From positions 12,188,001 to 12,252,000 of the forward strand of contig JAPTOF010000003.1 in assembly GCA_028554755.1 (NCBI GenBank): 64,000 bases of DNA, given 5' to 3'. The translations under genes were made by a program, and so were the position numbers. Below the pieces are notes generated by a model. The model was not told the DNA's origin, did no database searches, and saw only the letters and a program-made list of their open reading frames with translations. The DNA comes from Cordia subcordata (lineage: Eukaryota > Streptophyta > Magnoliopsida > Boraginales > Cordiaceae). Shown here piece after piece: positions 47,310 to 58,300 of the stretch. The first letter of the stretch is position 1, and each line of letters starts with the position of its first letter.

Positions 47310-48525
47310 AATTTAAACTTTATCAAATGAATGTGAAAAGTACGTTTCTAAATAGTTTTATTGAGGATGAGGTATATGTTAAACAACCTCTCGATTTTGA
47401 AGATTCTTACTTTCCATATTTACAAACTTGAAAAGGCTTTATATGGCTTAAAGCAAGCCCCTCGAGCTTTGTATGAAAGACTAAGTGGTTTTCTTGTTGA
47501 AATTGGCTTTGAAAGAGAAAAATTGGACTCAACTTTATTTATAAAAAGGGATAAAGATGATATCTTATTTGTGCTAATTTATGTGGATGACATTATATTT
47601 GGTGCCCCTAATGTCGCTTTATGTGAAAGCTTCGCTAAGTATATGAATAAATAGTTTGAGATGAGCATGATGGGAGAGTTGACATTCTTTCTTGGGCTCC
47701 AAATCAAACAAACAAAAGAAGACATTTTCATCAACCAAGCCAAGTACACAAAAGATATTATCGAGAATTTTGGGCTTGAAGATGTTAAGGAAATCAAAAC
47801 TCCCATGAGTCCATCAACCAAACTTGACATAGATGAGAAGAGTAAGCTTGTAGATGAGAAGAAATATTGAGGTATGATTTGTAGCTTGCTTTGTTTGATG
47901 GCTTCAAGGCCGAATATCATGTTTGCTATGTGTTTGTATGCTAGATTTCAAGCTAATCCTAAGGAAACACATCTAGTTACTGTAAAACGAATCATTAGAT
48001 ATCTTAAGGGAGCTATTAACTTAGGACTTTGGTATGTTAAAGGAACCTCATTTGACTTGTGTAGCTTTTTTTATGCCAATTTTGTCGGTTGTAAGGTGGA
48101 TCGTAAGAGTACGAGTGGTACTTGTCAATTCCGTGGTCATTCTTTGGTGTCTTAGTCTAGTAGGAAGCAAAATAGTTTAGCCATATCTACTACTGAAGTT
48201 GAATACATTGTAATCAGAAGTTGTGTTGCTTAAATTTTGTGGATGAAACAAAACTTGCTTGATTACGGTTTGCATTATAATCATGTTCCTATTTATTGTG
48301 ACAGTGCTAGTGCCATTAATCTCACTAAGAACCCTATTTAACATTCTTGAACTAAACATACCAAGACTAGGCATCATTTCATTAGAGATCATGTGCAAAA
48401 ACGTGACATTACGCTTGAATTCGTTGATACTTTGCATCAAGTTGCCGACATTTTTACGAAACTGTTGCATGAAGAACAATTTTATAAAACTAGAAGAGAG
48501 ATTGAGATGCAAATTTGTGTTTAAA
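47310..48525 (+). pseudogene. SIRE-like reverse transcriptase (second part) and RNase H remnant
   Basis: FKLYQMNVKSTFLNSFIEDE continues the RT after the solo LTR. LYGLKQAPRALYERL and YVDDIIFGAPN (catalytic, about 47580-47612) follow, then ELTFFLGLQIKQTKEDIFI. RNase H blocks are VDRKSTSGTCQF (about 48098), TTEVEYI and HFIRDHVQKRDI-type residues in broken frames to about 48525. Stops occur at 47652, 47868, 48153 and 48231. Dead copy. Confidence 0.82.
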
Positions 48526-48540
48526 TTGCACTTTTATTAT

Positions 48541-48832
48541 TAAAAAATTGATGTTTTCGGTTTAAAATGATATTTGAAAAGGTTTTTAATTACAAAAAAT
48601 AAGTTTCTACGCATTCTAGGTCAACTGGTCGTATCAACCAATCGATCGTCTAAGATAGGTAGGTGACCGGTAGAAGCAGATTTAAAAAATGCTCTCTGCC
48701 CCTACTAGTTGGGTAGGCGTACCGGTCGATCGATACGAGCTAGAGACCGCTTTTAAAAGTCGATTTCACTCTGCAAAACCCATTCTTCTCATTCTCTCAT
48801 AAACCTTAACCCTAAATCCTTTCTAACCCACA
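48541..48832 (+). other. GTCGAT/GTCAAC-rich noncoding segment after the SIRE-like fragment
   Basis: This may be the 3' noncoding or LTR part of the SIRE-like copy, or a fragment of a gypsy LTR. It has palindrome-like words (GGTCAACTGGTCG, CAATCGATCG, CCGGTCGATCGATACG) followed by a TTTTAAAAG box near 48752. This echoes the U3 layout of the gypsy LTRs. The boundaries are unknown. Confidence 0.4.
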
Positions 48833-49047
48833 ACATAGAATCCACAAATAAGCATATAGACATGATTATAAGATAAATTAAAGGTGTCTAGTAGCAAATA
48901 AACTCCAATTTATATACAAACTACTCACATAGGCATTTTATCAAATACCTAGACATGTAGTGAGTAAAAGCCATTGAACACGAAAAACAAAGTGTATATA
49001 TACATACACACACACACATGCACACACACACACACACATATATACAT
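48833..49047 (-). mobile_element. Gypsy LTR copy H, left piece (minus strand)
   Basis: Repeated CATAGACATG-type words (minus-strand CATGTCTATG) and order match LTR C. It ends in a CA-rich microsatellite at about 48995-49036, which is the target of later insertions. The right piece is 60582-61504. Confidence 0.6.
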
Positions 49048-50379
49048 TGTGGGTGCACATATCTTGAGAAGGGGGTGAAGATATTTAATAATTTTTGTAT
49101 TTAAAAATTAACAGAAAATTAACAACTTTCTTTCAAGAAAAATATCAAATACAAGATAATCAATATAAGTAGATGAAATAAAAAATGAGTAGAGGTAGGA
49201 AGACAAACGATTTTTGGGTGGTTTGGCCAAGCCTACGTCCACTGCCCAAGGATGCTCCCCTTAGGACTTCAACAATCTTCACTAAAAATTGCTTCTTCAA
49301 ATCTTGGTGATGTAAGAATAAAGTTCTTCAACTCTTTGAAGCCAATCTTCAAAGAACTCGAGAGTCCCACTCCTTAGGATTTCCCCATACTTGTACAAGC
49401 TTTTATGAATGTCTCTCTTGGAATTTTTTAGCTCACAAAGTGTGTATACAATCAAGAAGAGTAAAAATTTGTAAAAAATATGTATCTTCTTCCCACAAGA
49501 TGATATAGTAAGAGAAAGCTCTTGAAAGTTCAAAGATATTGCATGAGTAGCTCAAGATCTCAACAATTAAAACATGATGTAGGTTTTGCAAGCTTTGATT
49601 GATTGTTTGAGTTTTGAAGATGTATTTAAAGAGATTTTTAATGCTAGGGTTTGGTAGGTGGAAGAAAAGAAAGAAGAAATTGCAAGAACAGTAATAAACA
49701 GCTAGTGCATTTATTACAGTATTTCGCTCAGCCAGTTGGTCGGCTGGGTCGTCCCGCTCTTCCTTGGCCTTCTCTGATCAGACCGAATGCCTTAGCCATC
49801 GACCAGCTAGGGGTCCAGCTTTTCTTCCTCCTTCTCTAATGTGGCCAGGGAACCTCCTTGGCTAGCCGATCTACCGGCTGAGGGCCCTGGCCACTCCAGA
49901 GACAAGAAGCAAAGAAAAACTCACCTGGAAGCTTTTAAACTCAATTTTGTCAACTTTTCATGACTCCAAATTAACTCAAGGCATTTTGCAAACACTTTTA
50001 AGACTTAAAAACATTTCAAAAATTATTTTTACACTAAGTATGCATCTAAAATCATTTTGCTTTTATGAAAGATAATATTCACGAGATTTAATTTGTTTAA
50101 GTCATGAAAAATACAAGTGAGCTAATAGTTGCAATACTAAGGCATTTCACAAGAAGAGCAAAACGTCTGGTACCCCTTCCTCCTTATGCCTTTTCATCAT
50201 CTTCTTCTCCAATCTTTGACAAATAATGCTCATTGCTCATCTTTTTCTATCTCCCAAGCATTTATCTATTCAATTCATATTTTGATACTTCACAAGATGC
50301 ATTTAGTAAGAGAATAATATATTTCAATAATGCATATCAATTTTCATCATCAAAATCAATAGCTAGTATTTAGCCAACA
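49048..50379 (-). mobile_element. SIRE-like copia solo LTR, minus strand
   Basis: The minus strand starts TGTTGGCTAAATACTAGC at 50379, continues TTTTGATGATGA (a common start of SIRE-type LTRs), and ends GTGCACCCACA at 49048. Flanks TACAT (49043-49047) and TACAC (50380-50384) fit a decayed 5-bp duplication. It is 1332 bp with no coding interior. It contains a GGTCGGCTGGGTCG / CCGATCTACCGGC patch near 49730-49880. Confidence 0.72.
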
Positions 50380-50387
50380 TACACACA

Positions 50388-52314
50388 TGATGTGTTTGTT
50401 TTGTGTGTTTATGTATTGCATGTATATACTTGCTTTGAGGTTTTTTGAGTTTATTTAATGTATTAGTGTAGAATTTATGTCATACTTGTGCATATTAGGG
50501 TTTACATTTTTTTAGTTGAAGTTAAGACTTAAATGCTACACTAATGCATGTTTATTGCTTATTTTAGGTGAGATTCGGGAAGATAATTGGAGCTTAATTG
50601 AGGTTGCTTGGTATATGGAACAAATCCAAGGGTGTTTTGGACATCAAGGAATAAAGAAAAGTGCATTTGGAAATGGGGGGCAAAGGAAGAAGCGACCAAT
50701 CGAGCGTAACGTGAGCCAAATTCGGAGCTTGCAACCAAAAAAGACATGGACAAATTTGGGACATATTTTGGGGTGCAAAAGATGGCTTGGGAGATCCCCA
50801 CGGGGATACGAAGTCATAAAAAAAAATGATGCGCGAATCAGAGCCAAAATGACCAAAATATGGGCATTTTACTATCAAGACCGGTTGAGCTTCTGTCAAG
50901 GCCAGTCGACCTTGCCAATCGATCGGCCAGATCAAAATCTGGACCAATTTGGCTGGATGACTTAGCCCTAAAGTCGGTCGACCGGTTGGGCACCCGGCTA
51001 GATGCGTTGACAGCTCTATTTAAGCCATTTTTCAACCATTTTTGAAGGAGAACAACACCTAATTCACATACCCACTTCCCAAAACCCAAGATCCACCAAA
51101 AACCACCTCACACACTCACTTCTAAACACATTTTAACACTTGGAATCAAGGGTCTAAGAGGATCAAAAACAAGAATTTGGAGCATAGCTCATGGATTATA
51201 AAGCTTGGCTATGGATAGCAGGGTATCTATCTTTTATCCTAAGTCTTGTTAGGTGTGATTAGAGCTATGTAGGGAGATTATTCTTGTATTTATGGATTGA
51301 TTACTGCTCTTTTGTAATGGGTATTTGGTGGATTTATACATATATGCTTTATGTTTAGGGTTTCAAAGGCTATCTTACATACATGTCTATGTGTCTATAT
51401 ATATATATATACATTGAAGTCGATTGTGCTATTAACCATCGCTAAATCATTATGCTAGCATGTCTATGTGTTTGTGTGGTGATTACGTGAAGTGGGTATG
51501 CTTATATACATGTCTATGTGTGTGTTTGCATACTTAATAGCATAAATAGCTTTTATTGCTTACATGTCAGGTGCAATTGCTTAAATTGGTGTAATCTAAG
51601 TATGTCTATGTGCTTAGTAGTAGAATACTCCAGAATATTCTCGAATGCCATGCCTTAGATGTGTTTGCTTTGCGCTTAAATGTTAACACCCATTATTGTG
51701 ATGATGATCGATGATGCATAACTAATGGCTAGCCTAGGTCGAGTCTACCTTAACTTTAAATCCAGCTAATGGGTTTCAGGGTAGGTTAGTTGACCTTAGA
51801 TGGACTAAGTCTTGGCTTTAAATCCAACCAACGGTTTAGAGGGTAGGGTTAGATCGATCTAAATCACCTAGAATCCTAACTAGCTAGCCCTATGGCCCTA
51901 ATTCATAAAGACCATATGCCATGGCTATAAGGGTTGACACCTAGGGACGAATGCGCACTGAGGCTTAGGGTGTAATTAGGAGACTAGACGAGAGCATCCA
52001 AATTTAATCCATCAAACAACCCTAACAAGAAGTAGTAATCACCTATTTGCAAGCTGTAATCACCATATTCCCCATTTCCACGTGTTAGCATTCCCTTAGA
52101 TCGCTTGATTCCATCATTACACACACACACTACCTTTTATTTTTTGCTTATTGCTTACATTTATCTTTTCTGAGCTCCACTCAAACCAAAAACACCAAAA
52201 AGATTCTAGTTAGGACCCTAACATGTAGCTTTTTAGGGTGCACTTATCTTAGAACACCATACACGTTAGACCTCCCAGTAGATTTGACCCCGCACTCGCA
52301 CACACCATACTACA
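50388..52314 (+). mobile_element. Gypsy solo LTR, copy G (left part; split by copia-2)
   Basis: It starts TGATGTGTTTG and follows LTR B closely until 52314, about 45 bp short of the LTR end. The last 14 bp (CAAATAGCATATCA) reappear after copia-2 at 60568-60581. Perfect ACACA duplications (50383-50387 and 60582-60586) flank the combined unit, which proves it was a solo LTR before copia-2 inserted. Confidence 0.9.
50878..51023 (+). promoter_or_regulatory. U3 palindrome cluster and TATA-like box of LTR G
   Basis: GTCGAC at 50905-50910 and 50977-50982, and degenerate sites (CCGGTTGAG, CAATCGATCGG), precede CTATTTAAG at 51015-51023. The spacing is like that in LTR B. Confidence 0.5.
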
Positions 52315-52364
52315 AGAGCCTGATCCTAGAAGAATTTGTGAAAAAGTTTTGCAAAATTACTTCA
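52315..52364 (+). mobile_element. Remnant of the copia-2 5' LTR
   Basis: AGAGCCTGATCCTAGAAGAA through TTACTTCA equals the last 50 bp of the 3' LTR (compare 60528-60567). The junction with LTR G at 52314/52315 has at most 1-2 bp of shared sequence. Confidence 0.9.
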
Positions 52365-52366
52365 GT

Positions 52367-52379
52367 TGGTATCAGAGCC
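52367..52379 (+). other. copia-2 primer-binding site
   Basis: TGGTATCAGAGCC lies two bases after the LTR end. It is the canonical plant copia site complementary to the 3' end of initiator methionine tRNA. Confidence 0.93.
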
Positions 52380-55065
52380 AGGGCTCTTTTATTTTAATAT
52401 TCATGAACATTATCGCGTAATTAGAAACATATTTGATACGTATTTTGTTCTCACGAGATAATTTTAATTGAGAATTAAAATTCATCTTAGAATAGTAACA
52501 TGGATTTTTGAAACATAATATTTATGTGATAAGAATATGGCTATGGCCTTTTGCTTCCTTGGCGTTTGTAAGATTTCATGTCTTCTTTGTATAATCTATC
52601 AATGGTTGAACCTCACGTTAAAAACATATCTGATGTCTATTTATTTTGATTCCTTGAAACTATAAGTCTAAAATTACATTAAAAGGAAATTTTTTTTTGG
52701 TGTTTTTGTAAAAAAAAAAAAAAACACATCTTAACATGTGTTTTTGTTATTGTATGATAAACTATTAATATTATATATTTATATTGAAAGTTGAGATTTT
52801 GGAAATCTCATAAGACTTCTATTCTTCTTCGAGAAATTGCAAACTCCATCACTGCCTTGGTCAACAACTTTTGTTTCATAATTAACAAAAAAACTATTTT
52901 CTCGGTAGAAGTCGGTGCTAGCTTAAGTGTTAAGAATGCCATGACTTTTGAGCATAGTGTTAATCCTAACGTTACAAGGTGGTAGCGGCACTAAGGGGTT
53001 AGTGGTTAGAGGAAGATGATGGTTAGAAAGGGTTTATTCATGGGTCAGATTGTGATCCGACTTGAACCCACTTAAAAGGTCTAGATCAGATTTGGATCTG
53101 GTGGTTTTTTTTTTAAGTTTTTTTTTTGTGCTAAATTTAATTTGGGCTTCAGTTTGACCCAAGTGATTATCTCATATAATTGAATGGGTATAAGCTAACC
53201 TAAATTTGTTTGGGCCATTAGTAATGTGGGCTTGCTCGAACTAAAGGAATTCAAATCATTTAGTGGGCTTTTATTTTAACACGTGTTTGTTTTGACTTTT
53301 TGGGTTAAGGCTTTGCCTTATTTTTATATTTGGGCATTAAATTGTTAAGGCCCTAAATATAGTAAGGTTATGAGCTTTAAGAGTTTTGGACTCTTAATGT
53401 AATTAGGCAATTATATTTATAGGGCATGTGTAATAGGACTGGGCCAAAGATGTTTGGTCTGTTTTAAGATTTCTAAGCACATTTTATTTGGACTTTGGCG
53501 ATGGGTTGTTGTTTTTTTTTTTAATTAAGTTTGGACTTAATTAGGATATTGGGTTATTGTTTTAACTTGATTGATTATGAATTTATTAATTTAGATTTAA
53601 CCCAATTCAATTTAAATAAGCTTCATTTTAAATTATGGTGATAATAAATTGTTTATTCTTTTTTGTATTAAGGCCCATTAATGAGTCAAAATTATGATTT
53701 TCACCCCAATTAATTTAAAAAGAGTTTTAATTAATTGGATTAGTCCTTTAGTTGGTCAAAATAGTGATTTTGACCTCAATTAATTAGAAAGGAGTTCTTA
53801 ATTAACTGAATAAAGTCGAAAGGCTAGTCAAGATTAGATTTTGACTCCAATAAATTTAAAATGACATTTTAATTAATTAGTTTTGAAAGAAGTTTTAATT
53901 AATTGAAGGGATTGATTTAATATGATTTAATCAATCCGATGATTGTGCGATAGAATCTTGAAATTGATTTTTGTTTCTTTATTTTGATGTATGACATATT
54001 ATGAGGAGGTTATGGGCTTGCATATCATATTTATTATTGCATTTTATTTATTAATTATTGTAATTAATTTATGGGTTTTTTTTTTAAATTGGGCCTGCGA
54101 GCCCAGCCTTCTCTTCAATCTGGCTGTAAAATTCCTCTCCCAAGTGATGTATCCCTTTCTTTAGAAGGAGTTCTTCTTTATACGATGTAATTAGTAGGTT
54201 TTAGCACTCTCGAGACGAGGAACTGAGGACCAAGAAACTGAAGGCCTAGGCCTATTCAGGTTTCCCAAAAATTAAAATGTAATAATTTATTTTTGCATGA
54301 TAGAGTGGCCCATGATGGCTCTAGTGGGCCACACTAGGAAGGCCCATAACCACCTGTATGTGCTTATATATGTTGTTCTGTATGCCAATCAGTTAATTAA
54401 TCTGGATAATTAAAGGTTTGACTATTAAACAAGCATGCTCTTTTAATCAAACAAATCCCTAAAATTTGTTAGGTCCTTAAAGTGACTTGGACATAGGGAT
54501 GTCCAAATCATTGCCTCCCATTAAAGTAAATGATAATGGGCCCAATAATCTAATAAATGTTGGAGGCCCTTAGGCTTGACTTTTATTCGAATATTGGGAT
54601 TACTATTTACTAAATGAGACCCTTGGAATCCCTTCGAACTAGTGAGTAGGTGGGCCGACCTCAGTCGGGTCTACTCATTGGGGTTGAAGGAAAACATTGG
54701 GAGTTTATGTTAATGGTTTGACCTAACCAAGCTTTTCAGTGGAGGACCTTAGTCCTGCTGAAGAGATGCTTGGGGTAGAACAAAATACTGGGAGTTACTT
54801 GGGGAAGTAATTGGTTATAAACCTACCAAGCGGTGTCCATAGGTTGGCCGACCTCAGTCGGGCCTATGTACATTGTTTTGGATCTCGGTACCCACTAAAG
54901 GGATTTATTTTTCGGAAATCCTTTCGGGTTGTAGGTAGGGGCTAACAATCTGAACAAAATAGTGGAAGGATCCATTAGATATTGGCCCATATCTTTTGGA
55001 AAAATTAATAACTCATATTTACAATAGATTATTTATTCTTTTTATGTCGATTATTTGCAGATTTA
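52380..55065 (+). other. copia-2 leader (long, noncoding)
   Basis: No conserved protein was found in 2.7 kb between the primer-binding site and gag. The left half is AT-rich. The right part (54305-54922) holds a series of hairpins. A long leader with many upstream ATGs would hinder scanning translation of gag. Confidence 0.65.
54305..54922 (+). other. Cluster of RNA hairpins upstream of copia-2 gag
   Basis: Perfect or near-perfect stems are: GTGGCCCA/TGGGCCAC (54305-54332); TTGGACAT/ATGTCCAA with loop AGGG (54487-54506); CCCATTA/TAATGGG (54517-54540); GAGTAG..CCGAC-CTCA-GTCGG..CTACTC (54644-54676); TTCAG..AGGAC-CTTA-GTCCT..CTGAA (54735-54762); CATAGG..CCGAC-CTCA-GTCGG..CCTATG (54838-54868); and GGATTT/AAATCC (about 54900-54920). 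The fourth and sixth share the core, but their outer stems differ while still pairing. Function (packaging, dimerisation or translation) is inferred only. Confidence 0.75.
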
Positions 55066-55881
55066 ATGGCTAACACATTGTCTTTAAGATCACTATTGGA
55101 TAGTGAGAAGCTCATTGGGCCCAACCTTGATAGTTGGTATCGAAGGTTGCGCATTGTGCTTGAACATGAATGTATCTTGTATGTTCTTACTGATCCAGCA
55201 CCTACGGAGCCAGCTGCTAATGCACATGCAGCGGATCGTAGACGCTATAAAAAATGGCTTGATGATAGAGTCACAGTTCGCTGCATTATGAGGGCGGCAA
55301 TGAATGACGAGTTTTGTCGCAAGTTTGAGGATTCGCAGTCTGAGGCTATCATTCAAGCAATGAATGAGTCATTTGGCACATTGGATGATGCTGAAAGACA
55401 TAGAACCTCATGTGCTATTTTTGGTGCTAAGATGAAAGAAGGCACATCAGTTATTGATCATGTATTGTACATGACAAAAAACATTGAGAAGTTGGCTAAG
55501 CTAGGCTTTCCACTTCAGGAACAGCTTGGCAAGGATGCCATTCTTAACTCGTTGCCTTAATCTTTTCTCCCCTTCTTGAATCAGTTCAAGATGAATAAGC
55601 CTGTTGTTAACTACCACGGGCTACTAGGACTGTTACAAACCTTTGAGAAAGATAACCTGCTCCTAAGAAAGCCTGTTAATGTAGTGGGAGGTGCCTCATC
55701 CTCGAGACACAAAGGTTTTAAGAAAGGCAAAAAGAAGAACAAAATTGCGTCCAAAGCTCAAGGTGGGATTAAGAAACCTAGAAAGCAGCAAAACCAAGCC
55801 CGTAAGCAAAAGGTTGATAAGAGCCAAGCAGAGTGTTTCTTCTGCAAGCAGCTTGGACACTGGAAGAGGAATTGTCCTTAG
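55066..55881 (+). pseudogene. copia-2 gag with zinc knuckle, two nonsense codons
   Basis: The frame from ATG 55066 reads MANTLSLRSLLDSEKLIGPN and NLDSWYRRLRIVLEHE, the standard copia gag start. It stops at TAA 55558 (LP-stop-SF), where family members usually have Gln. The same frame continues to the zinc knuckle CFFCKQLGHWKRNC (CX2CX4HX4C, about 55837-55878) and a TAG at 55879, again a usual Gln. The Lys-rich stretch before the knuckle fits nucleic-acid binding. Otherwise it is well preserved. Confidence 0.88.
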
Positions 55882-55947
55882 TATCTGGCGTCTTTAGATC
55901 CAAACAGGCCTAGAAGAAAGCAACAGGTTGCTCAGCAAGGTACATAT

Positions 55948-56331
55948 GTGATTACTCCTTGCAACTTTAGTGTCATAAACTCTACTACCTATGTATTAGA
56001 TACAGGCAGTCCTTATCATATTTGCAATTCGTTGCAGGGGCTACAGGTCAGTAGGAAGTTTAAAGACGGAGAGCGATACATGAGCGTTGGCAATGGGAAT
56101 CTTGTTCTAGTACTAGCGTTAGGGTGTTTATCTCTAGCTATCAATTCTATGAACTTAAGTCTTTCTGATGTTTTCTTTTGTCCGGATTTTGTTTTAAACA
56201 TTATTTCAATTGGGCTGTTAGCCCAAGATGGATATTCCTTTAGAATTTTCAATAATGGAATTGACATTATTTTGAATAATGTTTTTGTTTTTATTGGACG
56301 ATTGGAACATGGGATTTATATTTTGACATAG
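55948..56331 (+). pseudogene. copia-2 aspartic protease
   Basis: YVLDTGSPYHICNSLQGL has the DTGS active site and PYHICNS context. NIISIGLLAQDGYSF is the C-terminal block. The protease frame is the continuation of gag and ends at TAG 56329. The active-site residues are retained. Confidence 0.83.
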
Positions 56332-56334
56332 CCT

Positions 56335-57293
56335 GTGCACATCTTGCATGTTAGCAATAAACGTCCCAAAATAGGAACTACTTCAGATATATATATCTTT
56401 GGCACTGTAAACTTGGTCATATTAATAAAGATAGGATTAACAAGTTGGTTAAGGAAGGGTTTCTTGACATTAGTGATCCTAAATCACTATAGACTTGTGA
56501 GTCTTGTCTACTTGGAAAAATGACCAAATCCCCTTTTACTGGAAAAGGTGATAGAGCTATAGAACTCTTGGGCCTTATACATACCGATGTCTGTGGGCCC
56601 ATGAACACTAGTGCTAGAGGTGGGTATTCCTACCTCATTACATTCACTGATGACCTATCTAGATATGGATATGTCTATTTGATGAGACATAAATCAGAGT
56701 CTTTTGAAATGTTCAAAAGATACAAGAGTGACGTAGAAAAACAAATTGGAAAGAGTATTAAGATCCTACGATCTGATCGTGGAGGAGAATATCTTTCTAA
56801 TGAGTTTTTAAGTTACCTAGAAGAGAATGGGATTCTCTTGCAATGGACTCCTCCAGGTACACCACAACATAATGGTGTATCTGAAAGGAGAAATCGAACA
56901 CTGTTAGACATGGTTCAATCCATGATGGGACGCATGGATCTACCCATATCCTTTTGGGGATATGCTCTTGAGACAGCCCTACTTGTGCTGAATAAAGTAC
57001 CTAGCAAGTCAGTAGAAAAGACACCATATGAGATGTGGCATGGTCGTAAACCAGTACTTTCTTACCTCAAGGTTTGGGGGTGTTCGGCATACGTCAAGCG
57101 TCTTCAGACTGATAAGCTAGAACCAAAATCTGACAAATGTAGATTTGTAGGATACCCTAGAGAGTCTAGAGGATATTACTTCTATCATGATGAAGAACAA
57201 AAGGTGTTTGTTGCTGCTAGAGCAGTCTTTCTAGAGAAAGAGTTTCTAGAACAAGAGAGAACTACCTCTACTATTGACCTCGGTGAAGTATAG
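56335..57293 (+). pseudogene. copia-2 integrase
   Basis: The HHCC region is WHCKLGHINKDRINKL with CESCLLGKMTK. A TAG at 56490 lies between the His and Cys pairs. The core has LIHTDVCGPM (Asp), LRSDRGGEYLSNEF (Asp) and HNGVSERRNRTLLDMV (Glu), all intact. KVWGCSAYVKRLQ and FVGYPRESRGYYFY are the C-terminal blocks. The frame ends at TAG 57291 in the integrase-RT linker. Confidence 0.9.
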
Positions 57294-57473
57294 ACACCTT
57301 CAGCTGAACATACAGGACAGGATGAGGTTAGGGAACCAGATCTTGAAGCTACTATAGAGGCATCACTTAGGAGATCTAGTAGAGTACCTCGTCAATCAAT
57401 TAGGTATGGATTCCTGGTTCGAGACGGTGATCCTATCGAATTAGATGAGAATGATGAGGATCCGATCACCTAT

Positions 57474-58300
57474 ATGGATGCCATGCAAAGGCACGACTCT
57501 GAAGAATGGCTTAAGGCCATGGAATCTGAAATGGAATCCATGAAAATCAATAATGTGTGGACATTAGTTGATCCACCTGAAGGGGTTAAACCTATTGGGT
57601 GTAAATGGGTTTTCAAACAAAAGCAAGGAGTAGATGGGAAGGTGGAGACCTACAAAGCCCGTTTGGTTGCTAAGGGATATCGACAACGTCATGGAATTGA
57701 CTATGATGAAACTTTTTCCCCTGTAGTAATGCTCAAGTCAGTTTGCATTATGCTTGCTATAGCTGCACAATTAGACTATGAGATCTGGCAAATGGATGTT
57801 AAAACATCTTTCCTTAATGGTAAGCTAGAAAAGGAAGTGTATATGACACAACCTGAAGGGTTTACATCTACAGATGAGTCTAGAGTGTGTAAGCTTCAGA
57901 AGTCCATCTATGGACTTAAGCAAGCTTCTCGGAGTTGGAACATACATTTTGACAAAGTTGTCAAAACGTATGGTTTCATTAAGAACGAAGAAGAGCCTTG
58001 AATTTATAAATGGGCTAATGGACATGTGGTCAAATTCTTAGTATTGTATGTGGATGACATTCTCCTTATAGGAAATGATATCTCCGCATTACAAAATGTG
58101 AAGTTATGGCTTTCGTCCCAATTCTCTATGAAGGATCCAGAAGAAGCTTCCTATATCCTTGGGATCAAAATCTATAGAGATAGATCTAAAAGGTTGTTGG
58201 GATTGTCCCAATCCACGTATATTGACACCGTGCTGAAAAGGTTCAACATGGAAAATTCCAAAAGAGGCTATCTTCCAATAGGTCATGGAATTTCTCTCTC
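57474..58300 (+). pseudogene. copia-2 reverse transcriptase
   Basis: MDAMQRHDSEEWLKAMESEM starts the domain. GCKWVFKQKQGVDGKVETYK, YEIWQMDVKTSFLNGKLEKE, SIYGLKQASRSW and the catalytic LYVDDILLIGND (about 58041-58076) are all present. One TGA at 57999 interrupts the frame just before IYKW, where the family has Cys. The 175-codon first half and the second half are colinear. Confidence 0.9.

Larger units (their letters stand above)
44591..48540 (+). mobile_element. SIRE-like Ty1/copia fragment, split by a gypsy solo LTR
   Basis: It begins inside integrase (FCDEHGIDINFSAP, about 44618) and continues through RT and RNase H to about 48525, with the solo LTR at 45681-47309 inserted in RT. Phrases such as FCDEHGI and KSDEGIFLGYSTKSKA are typical of the SIRE/Maximus lineage. 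The gag, protease and left LTR are missing. Stops and frameshifts are frequent. Confidence 0.82.

Noticed and set aside
50516..50965. 149-codon open frame
   Set aside because: It lies wholly in the U3 part of gypsy LTR G. The equivalent region of LTR B is not open, and the frame has no recognisable domain.
52791..52985. 64-codon frame in the copia-2 leader as an extra gene
   Set aside because: No family resemblance and an isolated short frame in AT-rich leader DNA; could be chance.
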